A DNA stretch of 64,000 bases from Maea johnstoni (GCA_963942565.1 OZ012684.1:68402595-68466594); one strand, 5' to 3'. Positions 11,593-22,896 are shown, counted from the first letter of the stretch. Notes: generated from the letters alone by a model not told the origin. Numbers and translations are program-made.

Positions 11593-12636
11593 CACATTTT
11601 AAATCAAAGCCACAGTTAGCAAGAGATAGAAAACATGCAAAATGCAACAACCCTTGTGTATCCTGAATATTGGATTTGTGAGGATCTGCTAAATGCTATG
11701 TGTACTAAGTGTGTCAAATCAGGGACGTACATACTTAGTATCCATTCTCCCTGGTCAAATGTTTGTCAGGCAGCGACTGTTGTGTCATTATAATGAGTTG
11801 ACCTATTAGTGGCAAGGGTTCCTCTTGAAATGTAGGTCTATGATACTTTTGAAATAAACCCTGGAATAATGTGTAAATTTTAAAGTAATTGAAGAGAGTT
11901 ATTGCCTTTTTATTTGGTACACTTTTCTTATGATATATGTTTTATTTGAAAAAAAGTTAGTTGAAGAAGAGTTATTTCGTTTTTGTTTAGTACACTTTTC
12001 TTGTAATATGTGTTGCCGGTATTTGAAAATACCTATGTATATACTGTATTTATTGCATCTTTGAATGCATAATTTCATATTATACTATTGGTTGACCTCT
12101 GATGCATAGTCTCTTTCAAATATTTTCTTAACATTCTTTGGTCAGAAAGATAATTCCCCAAAATACCAAGGGTCAGTTTGGGGTGCTAAAAGCTTGAATA
12201 GGGTATTCTTGCATGTCAGTACTGTGTTAATTGTGGGTATTCTTAAGCTCAGCAATCCAGTCATTCCTTGGCTATGAATGGCAAATTTTTCAGCCACATT
12301 TGCAGCCCAGGAAAGTTTCTTAGCATGTACTCAACTTGTAAACTAGTGTGGTGATGTGGTTGCATGGTTTGATTTTCATTGATCCTGAGCACCACAAAGG
12401 CCTCAACCAACCATGAACTACTTTGTTCACGATAAGGGGTGTAAAAAGCCATAGCCTGCAGCAGTAGCTTGTGACTTTAAGACAGCTGGCCGGTTGTGGC
12501 AAGCACTTAAACATAAATTATCAACAGGAGAATAGATTCTCCCTAGATCAGAGGTTCCGTGGATTCCTTTAAGGCACATTTCTAATGCCTTGAATGCAAT
12601 GTACTGGTATTGTGGTATTCCTGGTCATACATTTCT
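11593..12636. other. No recognised features
   Basis: AT-rich. Two loosely similar segments (about 11885-11945 and 11955-12010, sharing 'gaagagttatt' and 'tacacttttctt') look like an old local duplication of about 70 bp. No gene. Confidence 0.4.
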
Positions 12637-12773
12637 ATTGTCATCACCTTTTCTGCCATATTTAGGCTAATTTGTGACTAGCTAGTCGTAAGTGGTGGAG
12701 GAAACTGGAGTACCCACAGAAAACCTCTGTCTAACCCCTGTCTAAGTCACTAGCAACTTTGTCGCATGCCCCA
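12637..12773 (-). mobile_element. SINE family D, tail fragment
   Basis: Minus-strand body: 'agttgctagtgactta', 'ggtttcctccaccactta' and 'gactagctagtcacaaatta', finishing at 'ggcagaaaaggtgatgac'. No head remains. Confidence 0.75.
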
Positions 12774-12870
12774 GGGTTTTCTACTTCATAACCTTACAAT
12801 GTATCACCAATATCTTCTTTTCAAAAATTCCAAGCAGGACCTATACGTGTCAGGAGATACCCATACCAGT

Positions 12871-13066
12871 GCCTTCTGGACCTATGATGCTTTTGAAAAT
12901 AACTTGGGAATCAAGCATACATTCACAAAATATTTGAAAGAGCGTCATTGGTTTTCATCTGAACAACATTTCCTCTTCATTTCTTTTTTCCAAAAATGCT
13001 CTGGTCCTTAAGATATTACCAAAATAATCAGGGTATTTTTGGGCACTGCAGGCATGAATGGGTTAA
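12871..13066. mobile_element. Family B MITE, right part
   Basis: The right end GGCATGAATGGG/TTAA (13063-13066) is perfect for the family. The interior has 'cttttgaaaataactt' and 'cacaaaatatttgaaaga'. The left end is not clear, so the copy is truncated or diverged there. Confidence 0.75.
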
Positions 13067-14420
13067 ACATTTGGCAAATTGTGTGGTCACCAGGTTGCTG
13101 TGATTGTGAATAGGTTAATTGCAGCCTAATTACATGCTTTGTCTCATTACATGGCCCAGCCCAGTGGAGTTAGAGGGCGCAAGGCCAGAAAATTAGTGGG
13201 ATGATTACCGGGTCAAATTCTTAGACAAACAATGTGACAGGTAACAAGTGTGTTAATTGTGGATTTCTTCCTGCAATTAAAGTGCCTAGGGAGTTGGGCA
13301 CCTACTGTACTTGTTGGTGTAGGTAGGTCTTTAGTGTAATGGCCTATTTGCAATATTACGCCATGTGCCCTATGGAGGAAAAATGAGATTCCAAGTTTAG
13401 TAGTATTTCATGTTTTTGTCTGTATATATTTTTTCAACTTGCGGAAGGTTTTTGGATCAGATTTCTTATTGTGTGTCAGATTTGGGCAAATAGTATCAAG
13501 CCAGTCTGTAATGGACAGATTGATTGTGTTTATAATGTGAAATATTGATGACATGATATTTGAGTATCTTTATTGAATAATTTGTTTGATTCTATTGTAT
13601 TGATTTCTGATTGACAATTACTGGTGGTCATTGGTATTTTTGGTGTGCATTCCTGATAATAGAGGGCAGCACAATTTAGTTAAGATTTTTCTAGCTAGGT
13701 GTCACTAGTGGTCATTGTCTTGGTTGTGTGACAAAATGGTGGTCAACTGTCAGTGATGATTTTGTGAGGTGAAGAAATTGGGAAGCCTAAAGTTGTAAGT
13801 ACTATGTTTTACTGTACTGTAAAAGTAGTTATATTGAAGTTAAGTGGTTAATGGTAAATTCTAGTCAAGTTTAAGTGATGGATGGCAAATATTTATGTGT
13901 ATTTTGACTTAGTAAAGTATCAAAGCAATTGTTGTGTGTTCTAACTGCTGTTTACTATTATGTCATGTAGTGATTTAGTTGACTAGTATATGTACTTCTG
14001 TAATTATCTGTTGTATGTCATATTAAGTATATTCAGTGTATTTGTAAACAGTGTATAGTAGCATCAAAGTGTTATTACAGTAATCAGTCAATATTATTGT
14101 GACAATTTATTGAGATTATGTGTTTGTTAACTTAGACTATGTGTTGTTTGTCATACCTGTTAGTAGTACTTGTATTGTTTTGTTTAATTGCAGATTGAAC
14201 CGTTATCGTTATGGCATTATGAGAAACCGTCAAACCGTCATGATCTATAGTCAAACTATTATGCGTCAATGATCGTCAATTCGACATTTATGAGAAATAA
14301 AGACAAGCAACGAGTTCAAACTACGGCTTATGTTTTTTCATCAGACGACCCAACTTCACAGTCACACATGTACTTTATACAGTCCAATCTTGCTACTTTT
14401 TACCCAATTCTTGGGAACTT
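13067..14420 (+). other. C-poor stretch with an intron-like pair of splice sites
   Basis: From about 13600 to 14200 the plus strand has few C residues. A donor-like GTAAGT (13795-13800) and a T-rich acceptor 'tgtttaattgCAG' (ending 14193) would bound a 399-bp intron. Neither side has a coding frame. This may be part of a non-coding transcript, or chance. Confidence 0.25.
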
Positions 14421-14893
14421 TGTCATCATCATCATCATCATCATCATTGTCATCATCATCATCATGAATCTCATCGAAATCGTCTTCATCACCAACACCA
14501 TATTCATTTTGAAATTCATTTTATCACTATTATCATCATCATCATCATCATCATCTTTAATTGAATTATCATCATTGTCATCAGAATCATCAACAAAATT
14601 CAGATCATAATTTTCATATCAAAATCAATCTCATCATCATTATCATCATCATCATCATCATCATTCTCCATGGTGACTGACATCTTAATCATCTTCAACA
14701 CCAATACCATAACTATTTTCACACTCATCATCGTCATCATCATCCCTATGATGACTCATCTTAACCATTTTCATATGCATGTTCTCATTCTTTATCATCA
14801 ACATCATCACCATCATCATCATCATCATCGTCATCATCATCATCATCATTATCATCATGATCATGATCATGATGATGATCATCATCATCATCC
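14421..14893. repeat. Compound (CAT)n trinucleotide domain
   Basis: Blocks of CAT repeat at about 14423-14463, 14537-14556, 14625-14662 and 14798-14893, with degenerate CAT-rich sequence between. The last block also holds TGATCA palindromic variants. Serine, histidine, methionine and isoleucine runs in the overlapping open frames are only this repeat. Confidence 0.95.
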
Positions 14894-15867
14894 CGAACCC
14901 TCTCCCACAGGTTAGGTCCATAATCTCTATATTCTCTTGGCCCTCATTCCTGTGCCCCGTACCTCATCAATGAACACATCCCTGACTACAGATGCTCAAT
15001 GAAAACTCATAAACCCTGCTAACCATTGAATAATTCATACCTGGTAAGTGATTTTTCACTGAGGTCCAAAGTCTCTGGCATAGTTAACAGTGCCCAGGGG
15101 TGTATAATAAGGATAACAAACAGGGATAAGTAACCAACACTCTCTAAGCAGAGCTTTGGGGAAACGGGCAGCACTAAAAATTCAGGGGGCCCCTTATTAT
15201 TTTGAGGTATTGCTTATAGCAATGTTGAATATTTCCCAAGGAATCTATCAGATTTGTATGCCTTTCTTTTCTGATAATTGATTTCCAGCATCTCATCATG
15301 GTCAGTCTATCTATATATATATTTTAATTCACCTGTAAATATAGGCCCCTTGCTGTATGGGTACCTCAAACAATTTAACCCCTCTACATTTGTAAGTTAG
15401 ATATGATGTTGATAGTCAAAATGCCACTTTTCCTTGACCTTTGCTCTAAATGATCTTTGTCTTCAAATCATGTATCTATCTCTGCAAGTGTAGCCATTAT
15501 TTTGTCTATTTAAGCAAACCTGTGTAACTTTAACTCACTCAAGTGATTTAGTGTGGGTGTGTCTGTATGTATGTGTGTGCATTATTTTGATTCAGGATAC
15601 TCTTAAGTGTATTTACTTCTATCTCTATGTTCAGAATGTGAGATATATTTGGAGTTGTTTTGACTTTGAGAAGATGCACGTCTAATAATAGCATTTAGCA
15701 TCTGTCAGTAAACACATATCCCTATGAGCATTTTCAACTTAGTGATCAAATGGGGAGCTTAGGGTCAAAAACCTAAGTAAGACTAGAGTAAGTAAACAGA
15801 TCAGTTCTAGTTTCAGTTCTAATTAACCCATTCATGTCTGAGGCAACCTGAGTAAGCATTGCCTTTG
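14894..15867. other. No gene; stray MITE end
   Basis: Unique AT-rich sequence. At 15825-15845 'ttaacccattcatgtctg' is a left end of family B lying directly against the SINE D copy; the rest of that MITE is missing. Confidence 0.4.
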
Positions 15868-15950
15868 GTTGCCAGTGACTTGGGTTAGGCGGTGGTTTTC
15901 ACCAGGTTCGGCCGTTTCTTCCACTACTTACAAATGACCAGTCAAGACTT
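15868..15950 (+). mobile_element. SINE family D, 5' half of a split copy
   Basis: Contains 'gccagtgacttgggttaggc', 'ggtggttttcaccaggtt', 'ccactacttacaaatgacc' and then 'agtcaagactt', where it stops. The expected continuation ('ttagg.g.aatatgg.ag') resumes at 20338, about 4.4 kb away. The split is direct evidence that what lies between was inserted into this SINE. Confidence 0.8.
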
Positions 15951-15960
15951 CCCTGGTGAA

Positions 15961-17040
15961 ATGAACATGGGGAAAACATGTTATAACATGTTTTTACCAT
16001 GTTATAACTAGGGCTGTGCTCACCAAAATTTTTCAGCTCACGAGCATCACCAAAACCTAAACGATGCTCACGAGTTGCTCACGAGCATGAAAATGGTGGC
16101 CATTTTGTTTTTCAGTGTAGATTGCTGTCATTAGGAACAGCTTGATCGAAGTGTCGATACCGCTAGCCAGCGCCATATCAAGTTAGCGGTATAAACATGC
16201 AACTACACCTCGTGATTCTGAACCCGTTAGAGTGTGAAGTACGCTCTGACGGGTTAGCGTATATCGAACTAACGCATTTTGCGTAGTTTCGCTGTGAATC
16301 AACATCGATGTGGCCAACACGACGCCAGATTTTTTAGCTTCTCAAGCCTATTTAAAAAGGTCGCTGAAGTTTTTATTTTTTTGCGATGCTCATGAGTTTC
16401 ATGTCATGCTCGATAATCGTAGCATGGCATGAAAATCGCGATCCATCGAGCATCGCGAGCGGTGAGCACAGCCCTAGTTATAACATGTTATTTTGGTAGT
16501 GTTTTGACATGTTAAAACATGTTATAACATGTACGGTAAATGGCGGGCAAAAACATGTTTTCACACGTTTTAACATGTTCTTGAAATAATGTGGTTTTAA
16601 CATGTTTTAACATGTTATTTAAGCAAATATTCCCATGTTTTGCCATGATCCACCCCATTTAGAATAACATGTTTTAACGCGTTAAAACATGTTATTTGCC
16701 CGCCATTTTACCGTACATGTTATAACATGTTAAAACATGTTCTAAGAAAACATGTTATAACATGTTATAACATGTTATTTGCCCGCCATTTACCGTACAT
16801 GTTATAACATGTTTAAACATGTCCTAAATTAAACATATTAAAACATGTTATAACATGTTATTTGCCTGCCATTTACCGTATATGTTTTAACATGTTTAAA
16901 CATGTTCCAATGAAACATGTTATAACATGTTATTTACCTGTCAGTTACTGTACATGTTAACACATGTTATAGCGGGTTATGATTAAAACATGTTTTAACA
17001 TGTTATAACATGTTATTCAACAACCATTTACTACTATACA
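15961..17040. repeat. Left ACATGTT palindrome array
   Basis: Dozens of AACATGTT/ACATGT palindromes, commonly as AACATGTTATAACATGTT. From about 16698 a period of about 83 bp appears (marker 'gcccgccatttaccgt' and decayed forms at about 16698, 16781, 16864, 16935 and 17018), with one inverted marker near 16530. A hAT-like MITE interrupts it at 16009-16476. Confidence 0.9.
16009..16476. mobile_element. hAT-like MITE with 8-bp duplication
   Basis: Inverted ends TAGGGCTGTGCTCACC (16009) and GGTGAGCACAGCCCTA (ending 16476), flanked on both sides by GTTATAAC (16001-16008 and 16477-16484). The 8-bp duplication and the TAGGGCTGTGC end fit hAT. Subterminal 'gctcacgagcat' repeats in both orientations are typical transposase-binding arrays. 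The 468-bp interior is CpG-richer than the host array and has no coding capacity. Because the target is itself a palindrome of the array, the duplication should be weighed with that in mind. Confidence 0.85.
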
Positions 17041-17691
17041 TAATATAAACAATGGCCTGTAAAAATCTTTTGCAGTAAGGAATCTGAAATTTACTTTTTA
17101 TTGGGCATAGTCAATGATATCCCTAAAGTAATTTGAACCTGCAGTGACTATCACCCTTGAATGTAATGAGACTATGTTAATATTGAAATAATATAGAATA
17201 TGGGTTGACAAAGTATGGTTGGCTATGATATTCTATACCTGATAACACTCAAGAATTGGGAGAAACACATTCGTTATATGATAATGGTGCTGTGAGGTGT
17301 GTTTTGGGATGGGGCTTTTAACTAGCTTGCAATGGTACTGATCACCTTAACATTCTATTCAGAACAAAATTTTACACATAACATTTGTTCATCTGAGAAA
17401 TATAAACAATGTATAGAGAAATAGGGACACTGTTTCCTCTGAGAAACGGAAACAATGTTTCAAACTTAATAAGTACATTGTAACTTTTTTTCTGCTTCTC
17501 TATTGAAATTCCAGCCACATGTCCAAGAACAAGTTTGAACATAGCTAGACAGCCCTTGTTTCGTATTTAGTTTATTTGCAAATTATCCTCAGAAGAATAA
17601 ATGATTGCTCAAGAAAAAAATGCCTTACTTAATTTCAGAGTGAGATCTAGGTTTGAGATGTATTCATCTTTCTTTGGGCTAGATTTTTGGA
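17041..17691. other. Anonymous interior of the 4.4-kb element
   Basis: AT-rich, with no open frame above about 77 codons and no family copy recognised. If the element once coded for a transposase, nothing of it is identifiable here. Confidence 0.4.
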
Positions 17692-18187
17692 TTAAAGGGC
17701 AAATGCACCATCATAATGATTTAGGTTCAAAATGTGCCTATACGTGTCACCTTTCTAATAAGACCACCCGCAAGTCTGTCCTCCTCAGCACTCCTCAGAT
17801 ATGGCTTATGAAAGTTAGTAAAAAACTAGCCTGAGTCTGGGCATGGAGGCTGACATTGCAGGCCAATTAAGCACAATTAAGCACAATCAGTGGTATGAAG
17901 TGACTGCCAGTGCTGCTTCTGATTGGTTGAGAGATATCAGTGGCTGGAAGTGACTGTCACTAATATCTCTCAACCAATCAGAAGCAGGGCTGGCAGTCAC
18001 TTCATAAGCACCACTTCTGATAATGGCAGCCTCTATACCCAGACTCATGCTAGTTTTTTACTAACTTTCATAAGCCATATCTGAGGAGTGCTGAGGAGGA
18101 CAGACTTGCGGGTGGTCTTATTTGAAAGGTGACACATATAGGCACATTTTGAACCTAAATCATCATGATGGTGCATTTGCCCTTTAA
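17692..18187. mobile_element. Foldback element flanked by TTAA
   Basis: TTAA at 17692-17695 and 18184-18187 bound a 488-bp element starting AGGGCAAATGCACCATCAT and ending in its reverse complement. The arms are about 230 bp each and nearly identical, broken mainly near the centre (about 17880-17960). The inner stem includes 'gattggttgagagatat' and its complement. TTAA targets are used by piggyBac and Kolobok; the class here is open. Near-perfect arms suggest youth or arm-to-arm correction. Confidence 0.9.
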
Positions 18188-19044
18188 GTCGGGAAAATTA
18201 TGTGGATTGAATTTGGTGATTCCGGTTAGCTGATATCTTGTGGCTATAAGTATTAGGGTAGGTATGGTAGATAGATATGTTCATCATAATGGTTTGAGCA
18301 ATTCCACTCAGCACATCAAAATATAACTGAATAAAAGTGAAAAAGTCTAAATTTCTTTAAATCAAGTTGAATTAAATTACATACATGTGTTGAAATACAA
18401 ATTTATGTAACATTCACTAACCTCAAGATACTTGGAAATGTTAATATCTTGTGCGGTAATTATCCTCTTTTTTCCTTAATTGGAAGATCCTCTTCTTTGA
18501 TAATGTCTATTACAAAGTCATTATTCTTAAGCTAGCAGAAAACAGTTCTATGTTCTCAATTAGCAGAGCATAGTATGGTTCTGTGCTATGATGCAGACTC
18601 TCAGACAGTTCTAGTGTGTAACTGGCAATTTCAGTTATAAGTTCAAATGGGGGATTTTTAAAGTCACTTGTCGGATAGGGGTGGAGCATGTAAAGTGTGT
18701 CATATTCATTTGTATATTTAAAACTAAATCAAGTGTACACTTTTCAGTCTCACAGACTATTACTTATTATACTCAATTCTACATTTTAAATATTAAGAAG
18801 CACAAGGAATCTGGGTAAAATTATTCCAAAATTGTACAAAACTGCCCTCTTAGAAAATGGATAAGCCCAGGGCAAATAAGGAATAAGTTGGATACTTTGT
18901 TTATTGTTAGCATGTATTTACTTATTGACAATTTTCAAAGCCTTTCTTAAATTACAATGTTTCAATTTCGCAACTAAACATGAAAGGCACGAGACATCTT
19001 CTTGGATTTCACTGGACTTAGAATTAAAAAGTATCTCAGGGCCT
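18188..19044. other. Anonymous interior of the 4.4-kb element
   Basis: No repeat shared elsewhere in the window and no coding signal. Confidence 0.4.
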
Positions 19045-19247
19045 TTAACCCTTCCAATACTGTGGCTACTTTTGCCCAAAGCACAAGGATGCAAAGATTT
19101 TTTAAAACCATCAAAACCTTGTCATGTAGGTACTCATTGGAAAGCCCTTGCTGTGCACTCTCAGATGAGTACCCATTTGCCAAGGGTTTCAATGATTTTG
19201 CATAATTTTGTATTGGCCAATTTAGCCGTCAGGAGCATAAGAGTTAA
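19045..19247. mobile_element. Family C MITE, copy 1
   Basis: TTAACCCTTCCAATACTG at the left (TTAA 19045-19048) and 'agcataagagTTAA' at the right (19244-19247). The centre is a foldback: 'cttgtcatgtaggtactcat' pairs with 'atgagtaccca.ttgccaagg'. It shares about 80% or more by eye with copies at 25840 and 27540. The 118-codon frame over it is not a gene. Confidence 0.85.
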
Positions 19248-19663
19248 AGAAAAGATCTAGCTTTGTCCATCCTCCTTAGATTCTGAGTTATGTTATAAAG
19301 CATAAATAAAGCTCAGTTACAAGGAAAAACTTAAATTGCACCTTTTTAAAGTCCCAACATATCCACATTCCTTTGACACAGGACGTGAATCTTCTGGCCT
19401 GTAAACATTGCCAAACTTTTGTGCTATAATGTAACTTCATGCAGGTAAGGAAAAAATGGATTTGTAGGGACTAATTTGTCCATGGAATACCATACTTCTC
19501 TGGCAAATGAGACCTCCTACTGAGTTTGGATTTTCTTGGATATCATTGGATTTCCATTTAGAATACAATGAGCTGGGAATACTTTTTACAAGGGATGTCT
19601 TCAAACATGGTGGGGCTAATGGCACCTCCCATCTACCAATCCTACCCCAAAAGTTTTAAGATA

Positions 19664-19811
19664 ACAATGTTAGGCAGTATATTCACCCAAAATGGACTAG
19701 CCAAGGGTTTAAGGGCTAGGAGGAGTGTCATTGACTAGCCTTGATCTAGGTTTTGGTTATTTTTACTAGCTCAGGGCTTAATAATGGGGCTACTATGATT
19801 GTTGAGCCCTG
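19664..19811 (-). mobile_element. hAT-type element end fragment
   Basis: On the minus strand it begins CAGGGCTCAACAAT and continues with 'agtagcccc', 'aagccctgagctag' and 'gctagtcaatg', the repetitive 'GCTAG/AGCCC' text typical of hAT element ends. The opposite end is not visible. It abuts the right ACATGTT array. Confidence 0.5.
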
Positions 19812-20337
19812 CACATTTGTTATAAACACATGTTAAAACATGTTTAAATTTCATTTTTATTTTTTTAAAGAAAAATTATGCATTTGCTCTGTGATTTTTA
19901 GTTAGAAATGTCAAAACATGTTTGATTCCAACTTTAACCAGTCAATGGCCTTTATTTCAATTTCTGGAGTTAAGGGGGAAACATGTTATAACATGTTTCA
20001 GAGTTCTGGTAATAACACAAACATGTTTTAACATGTTTGACCATGTTCAATTTTTTTGACTCAGCCAGTGACCATTTATTCAATAATTGATGTTACAGTA
20101 AAACGTGTTATAACATGTTTCAGATTTCAGAACCCTATTGAATTACATGGGAAAACATGGTATAACATGTTTCATATCCTTGAAAATAGAATAACATGTT
20201 TTAACATGTTTTAACATGTTTAACGTTATGGCTTCTAGAACTATCATGTTTTTTCAACATGGGATTTCATGGTAAAACATGTTCTAACATGGTAAAACAT
20301 GTTCTCCCATGATAATGTGTTTTACATTTCACCAGGG
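19812..20337. repeat. Right ACATGTT palindrome array
   Basis: Contains more than a dozen ACATGT-centred palindromes, including CATGTTTTAACATGTT forms. Linkers ('ccagt.aatggcc', 'ccagtgaccattt') repeat about 120 bp apart. The array ends at the terminal repeat CATTTCACCAGGG. Confidence 0.85.
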
Positions 20338-20395
20338 TTAGGCGTAATATGGAAGAAATAGTGATGATAATCGAAATTCAAAATTGGTAATATCT
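20338..20395 (+). mobile_element. SINE family D, 3' half of the split copy
   Basis: 'ttaggcgtaatatggaag' followed by 'aaatagtgatgataatcg' matches the tail of other D copies ('ttagccacaatatggcag', 'aaaagtgacg'). It continues the half that stops at 15950. Confidence 0.7.
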
Positions 20396-20409
20396 GTGTG
20401 ATACTAGGG

Positions 20410-20596
20410 TCCACTTATCAAATTCTTTTGAAAACAACATTGAAACAAAGATTAAATTTACAAAATATGGGAAGAAGAGTTGTTTGTTGAGTACTGAAGT
20501 ATGCTTTCCCTTCAAATGCGATCCAAACTATCCTTTTCTCAGGAATATATTTTTACACTGGGCACTTTTGAGGTGCTACAGGTAGGAATTGGTGAC
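20410..20596. mobile_element. Family B fragment
   Basis: Family B words in order ('cttttgaaaacaac', 'acaaaatatgggaag', 'gggcacttttgaggtgctacagg'), with both ends eroded. Confidence 0.45.
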
Positions 20597-21116
20597 ATGT
20601 TTCTCTTTGACACTTTGAATATTTGCCACCAAACATACTTTTGAGAATATCTCTAAAGATATTTGCATTATTTATATTCATAATGTCAAATAAGAATCAT
20701 AAGAATTATCATACCATTTTTTTTTCACGATACTGCCTACCCCCAGAGATCTGATTTAGCACATTCAGCCTTGGAAATTTCACTAATTTATTAGGAACCT
20801 CCTTTGCGCAGAGACGTTCAGGTAGCAATTAAGTCAATTTTGTATATATTTCAAATCTTAAATGATAAAATATGAAACCTTTTTCGATACAATATTTTTT
20901 ACCATTCAATCCTGGTATTTGGTTTTGTATTAGTACTGGTACCTATCTCAAGAAACGTTAGCCATCTTGTATGTTTTCATAGCAAAAACCTACAACTCTC
21001 TCTCTTGTGCTCTGTCATGATTTATTCCCTTGGTATATTCAAAAGTGTCATGGATGCAGATGAGCCCTGTCAAAGAGAACTAATCGCTTGGCAATTTGCT
21101 TTCTATCCACTGAGGG
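20597..21116. other. No recognised features
   Basis: Unique AT-rich sequence. Confidence 0.4.
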
Positions 21117-22896
21117 TTAAAGTACTAGTAATGGGTACCCAGGTCATTTCTGGGATGTTATACATCGTGTATTTGTAGATTAAAAACACATAATAAAAGT
21201 GTAGTATTCCTAGTATTAAGCGAGATACAGAGCATAATTGCTCTGACACCCATAAAATATGCCGATGGCGGCAAAACTTGGCTGTGACGTCACGGGTGGC
21301 CTTCATGCAGGATGGCGTCAAATCATATCGCATGGAAATTACATATTGACATGTTGCTTTGGGCTGCCTCTTGGTCCAGGAGTGTCCAATTTCTACAACA
21401 GTTATATTGTTTTAAGGCATTAAAAGTGCTCTATTACTTGATACGTTTTTGTGACGATTGGTCGCATAAAATAGCATTTGTCAGCAGTTTAGGGTAGTCC
21501 CTACATCACATGAAATTGCTCTATATAGGATTACGCAATTGTCTCCTATTAAAAGCTTGACAATAAGAACTGTCGCAGGTTAAGATACTTGATAAACTAG
21601 TGGTTTTGTGAAATGTTGCATAAATGTACTTATTACGAATTTTTCAAAAAAATACAACTATTCCTTACAAGTCCCACTCTTAGTTATAAAGATCGACATT
21701 TGCGATTCCTTCTTTCACCTAAACTTAAGTCTGTCTGACACAAGCTTAACCGAACGGTCTCTCCTCTTTGATGTATATGCTATACAAACTTGATAAACCT
21801 CTTGGGAGCACTAGGTCGAGTTTTATAAACATACTTTCTGCCCCAACTCCGCAAAATGTAGCCCATTATGTGCCCATATTAAAATTGCGCACGACATCGC
21901 TCACATTTCAGTTGTACCGAAGTTTGCAATAGGCCAATTTTACAATGGGATTCATGAGCAAATTCATTTTGCTGAGTTGAGTCAAAAAATATGTTTATAT
22001 ACATGTACATACATAAACGACTATATATATGTGTTTATCAGAGGTTTGCCAAGGTTGGATGCCAGTGGCGAACACGAACTTTTTGTAACAAAACAAGGAA
22101 AAAACGGTCAGTAAAGCTTGTCAGTCAGACTATAGACTGTTCATAAACAGTGACAAAGGACCACTTTTTGAAAAAAAAACAATGGCACTAAATGGCCTTC
22201 ATTTATTCATTCATTCCCACCGAACCACGCCCTCAAAAATACGTTACAATACTGAAATCTACATGGAGCTTATAATGTAGCTCTACATCTCGGCTAGCTC
22301 AACATGTCACTTCCAATTTCTCGGCCGTTTGCGGTCGGATTTTAACGAAATAAACATCGCTATTTTCACAATTAGATATCCCTTCAAGATAGAAATTATC
22401 ATGAAGTGGCAGCGAGGGAAGTCGACCATGCCTTCATGTGACAGTGTCTCCCGAATGAGACCATAACAAATGCCGTTGTTGTGTTTAACTAGCGATTTCT
22501 CAGCCGTTTCTTAGTTGATTTTTACGCGACAAAGTTTGTTTGGACCGCACATAGATATTCCAAAAGCATATGAAATATCAAGGCAATCGCTATATTAACG
22601 ATGAAGCAGCATCGAGGAAAGTACAGCTATGTTTACGAGCGACTATTCCGCTCAATGTAAAAAGAGATGACCTAAATCTCTGAGGGCCACCCTTTACGTC
22701 ACTGCTGCACAGCCTCGTTTTCAGTCGTTTTTCGGCGGGAGATTTTTTTCTCAAAATTGGCACTTTGGAATCACAAAAAGAATTACTAAACATAACTTTT
22801 TGGTTCTTCAATCTACTAAATTATATTTTATAAGTATTGAAGACCACACTTTTGAAAAGAAAAATGTATCTTTTTTACTAGTTACTAGTACTTTAA
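21117..22896. mobile_element. 1.77-kb TTAA-flanked DNA transposon
   Basis: TTAA at 21117-21120 and 22893-22896 flank an element beginning AGTACTAGTAA and ending TTACTAGTACT (identical inverted ends, 11 bp). The interior (21121-22892) is CpG-richer than the surroundings. It contains an old internal duplication: 'gatttctc.gccgttt' occurs near 22315 and 22494, each followed by similar text. Only short frames (76 codons or fewer) remain, so it is non-autonomous or decayed. The TTAA target suggests piggyBac or Kolobok. Confidence 0.6.

Larger units (their letters stand above)
15951..20337. mobile_element. Putative 4.4-kb transposon with ACATGTT end arrays
   Basis: The two ends carry the same 13-bp inverted repeat, CCCTGGTGAAATG (15951-15963) and CATTTCACCAGGG (20325-20337), each followed by dense arrays of ACATGT-centred palindromes. 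The flanks are two halves of one SINE D copy. Each flank has TT next to the element, so the target duplication is probably 2 bp. Short terminal repeats plus subterminal arrays in both orientations recall CACTA/EnSpm elements. No transposase frame is visible inside; the interior holds nested MITEs and anonymous sequence, so it is non-autonomous or gutted. An alternative is two separate array insertions plus a rearranged SINE, but that needs more events. Confidence 0.6.

Noticed and set aside
13620-14220. Solo LTR
   Set aside because: No flanking duplication, no TG..CA ends and no second copy; composition alone is not enough.
14670-14921. Histidine- and methionine-rich open frames
   Set aside because: They are readings of the (CAT)n domain.
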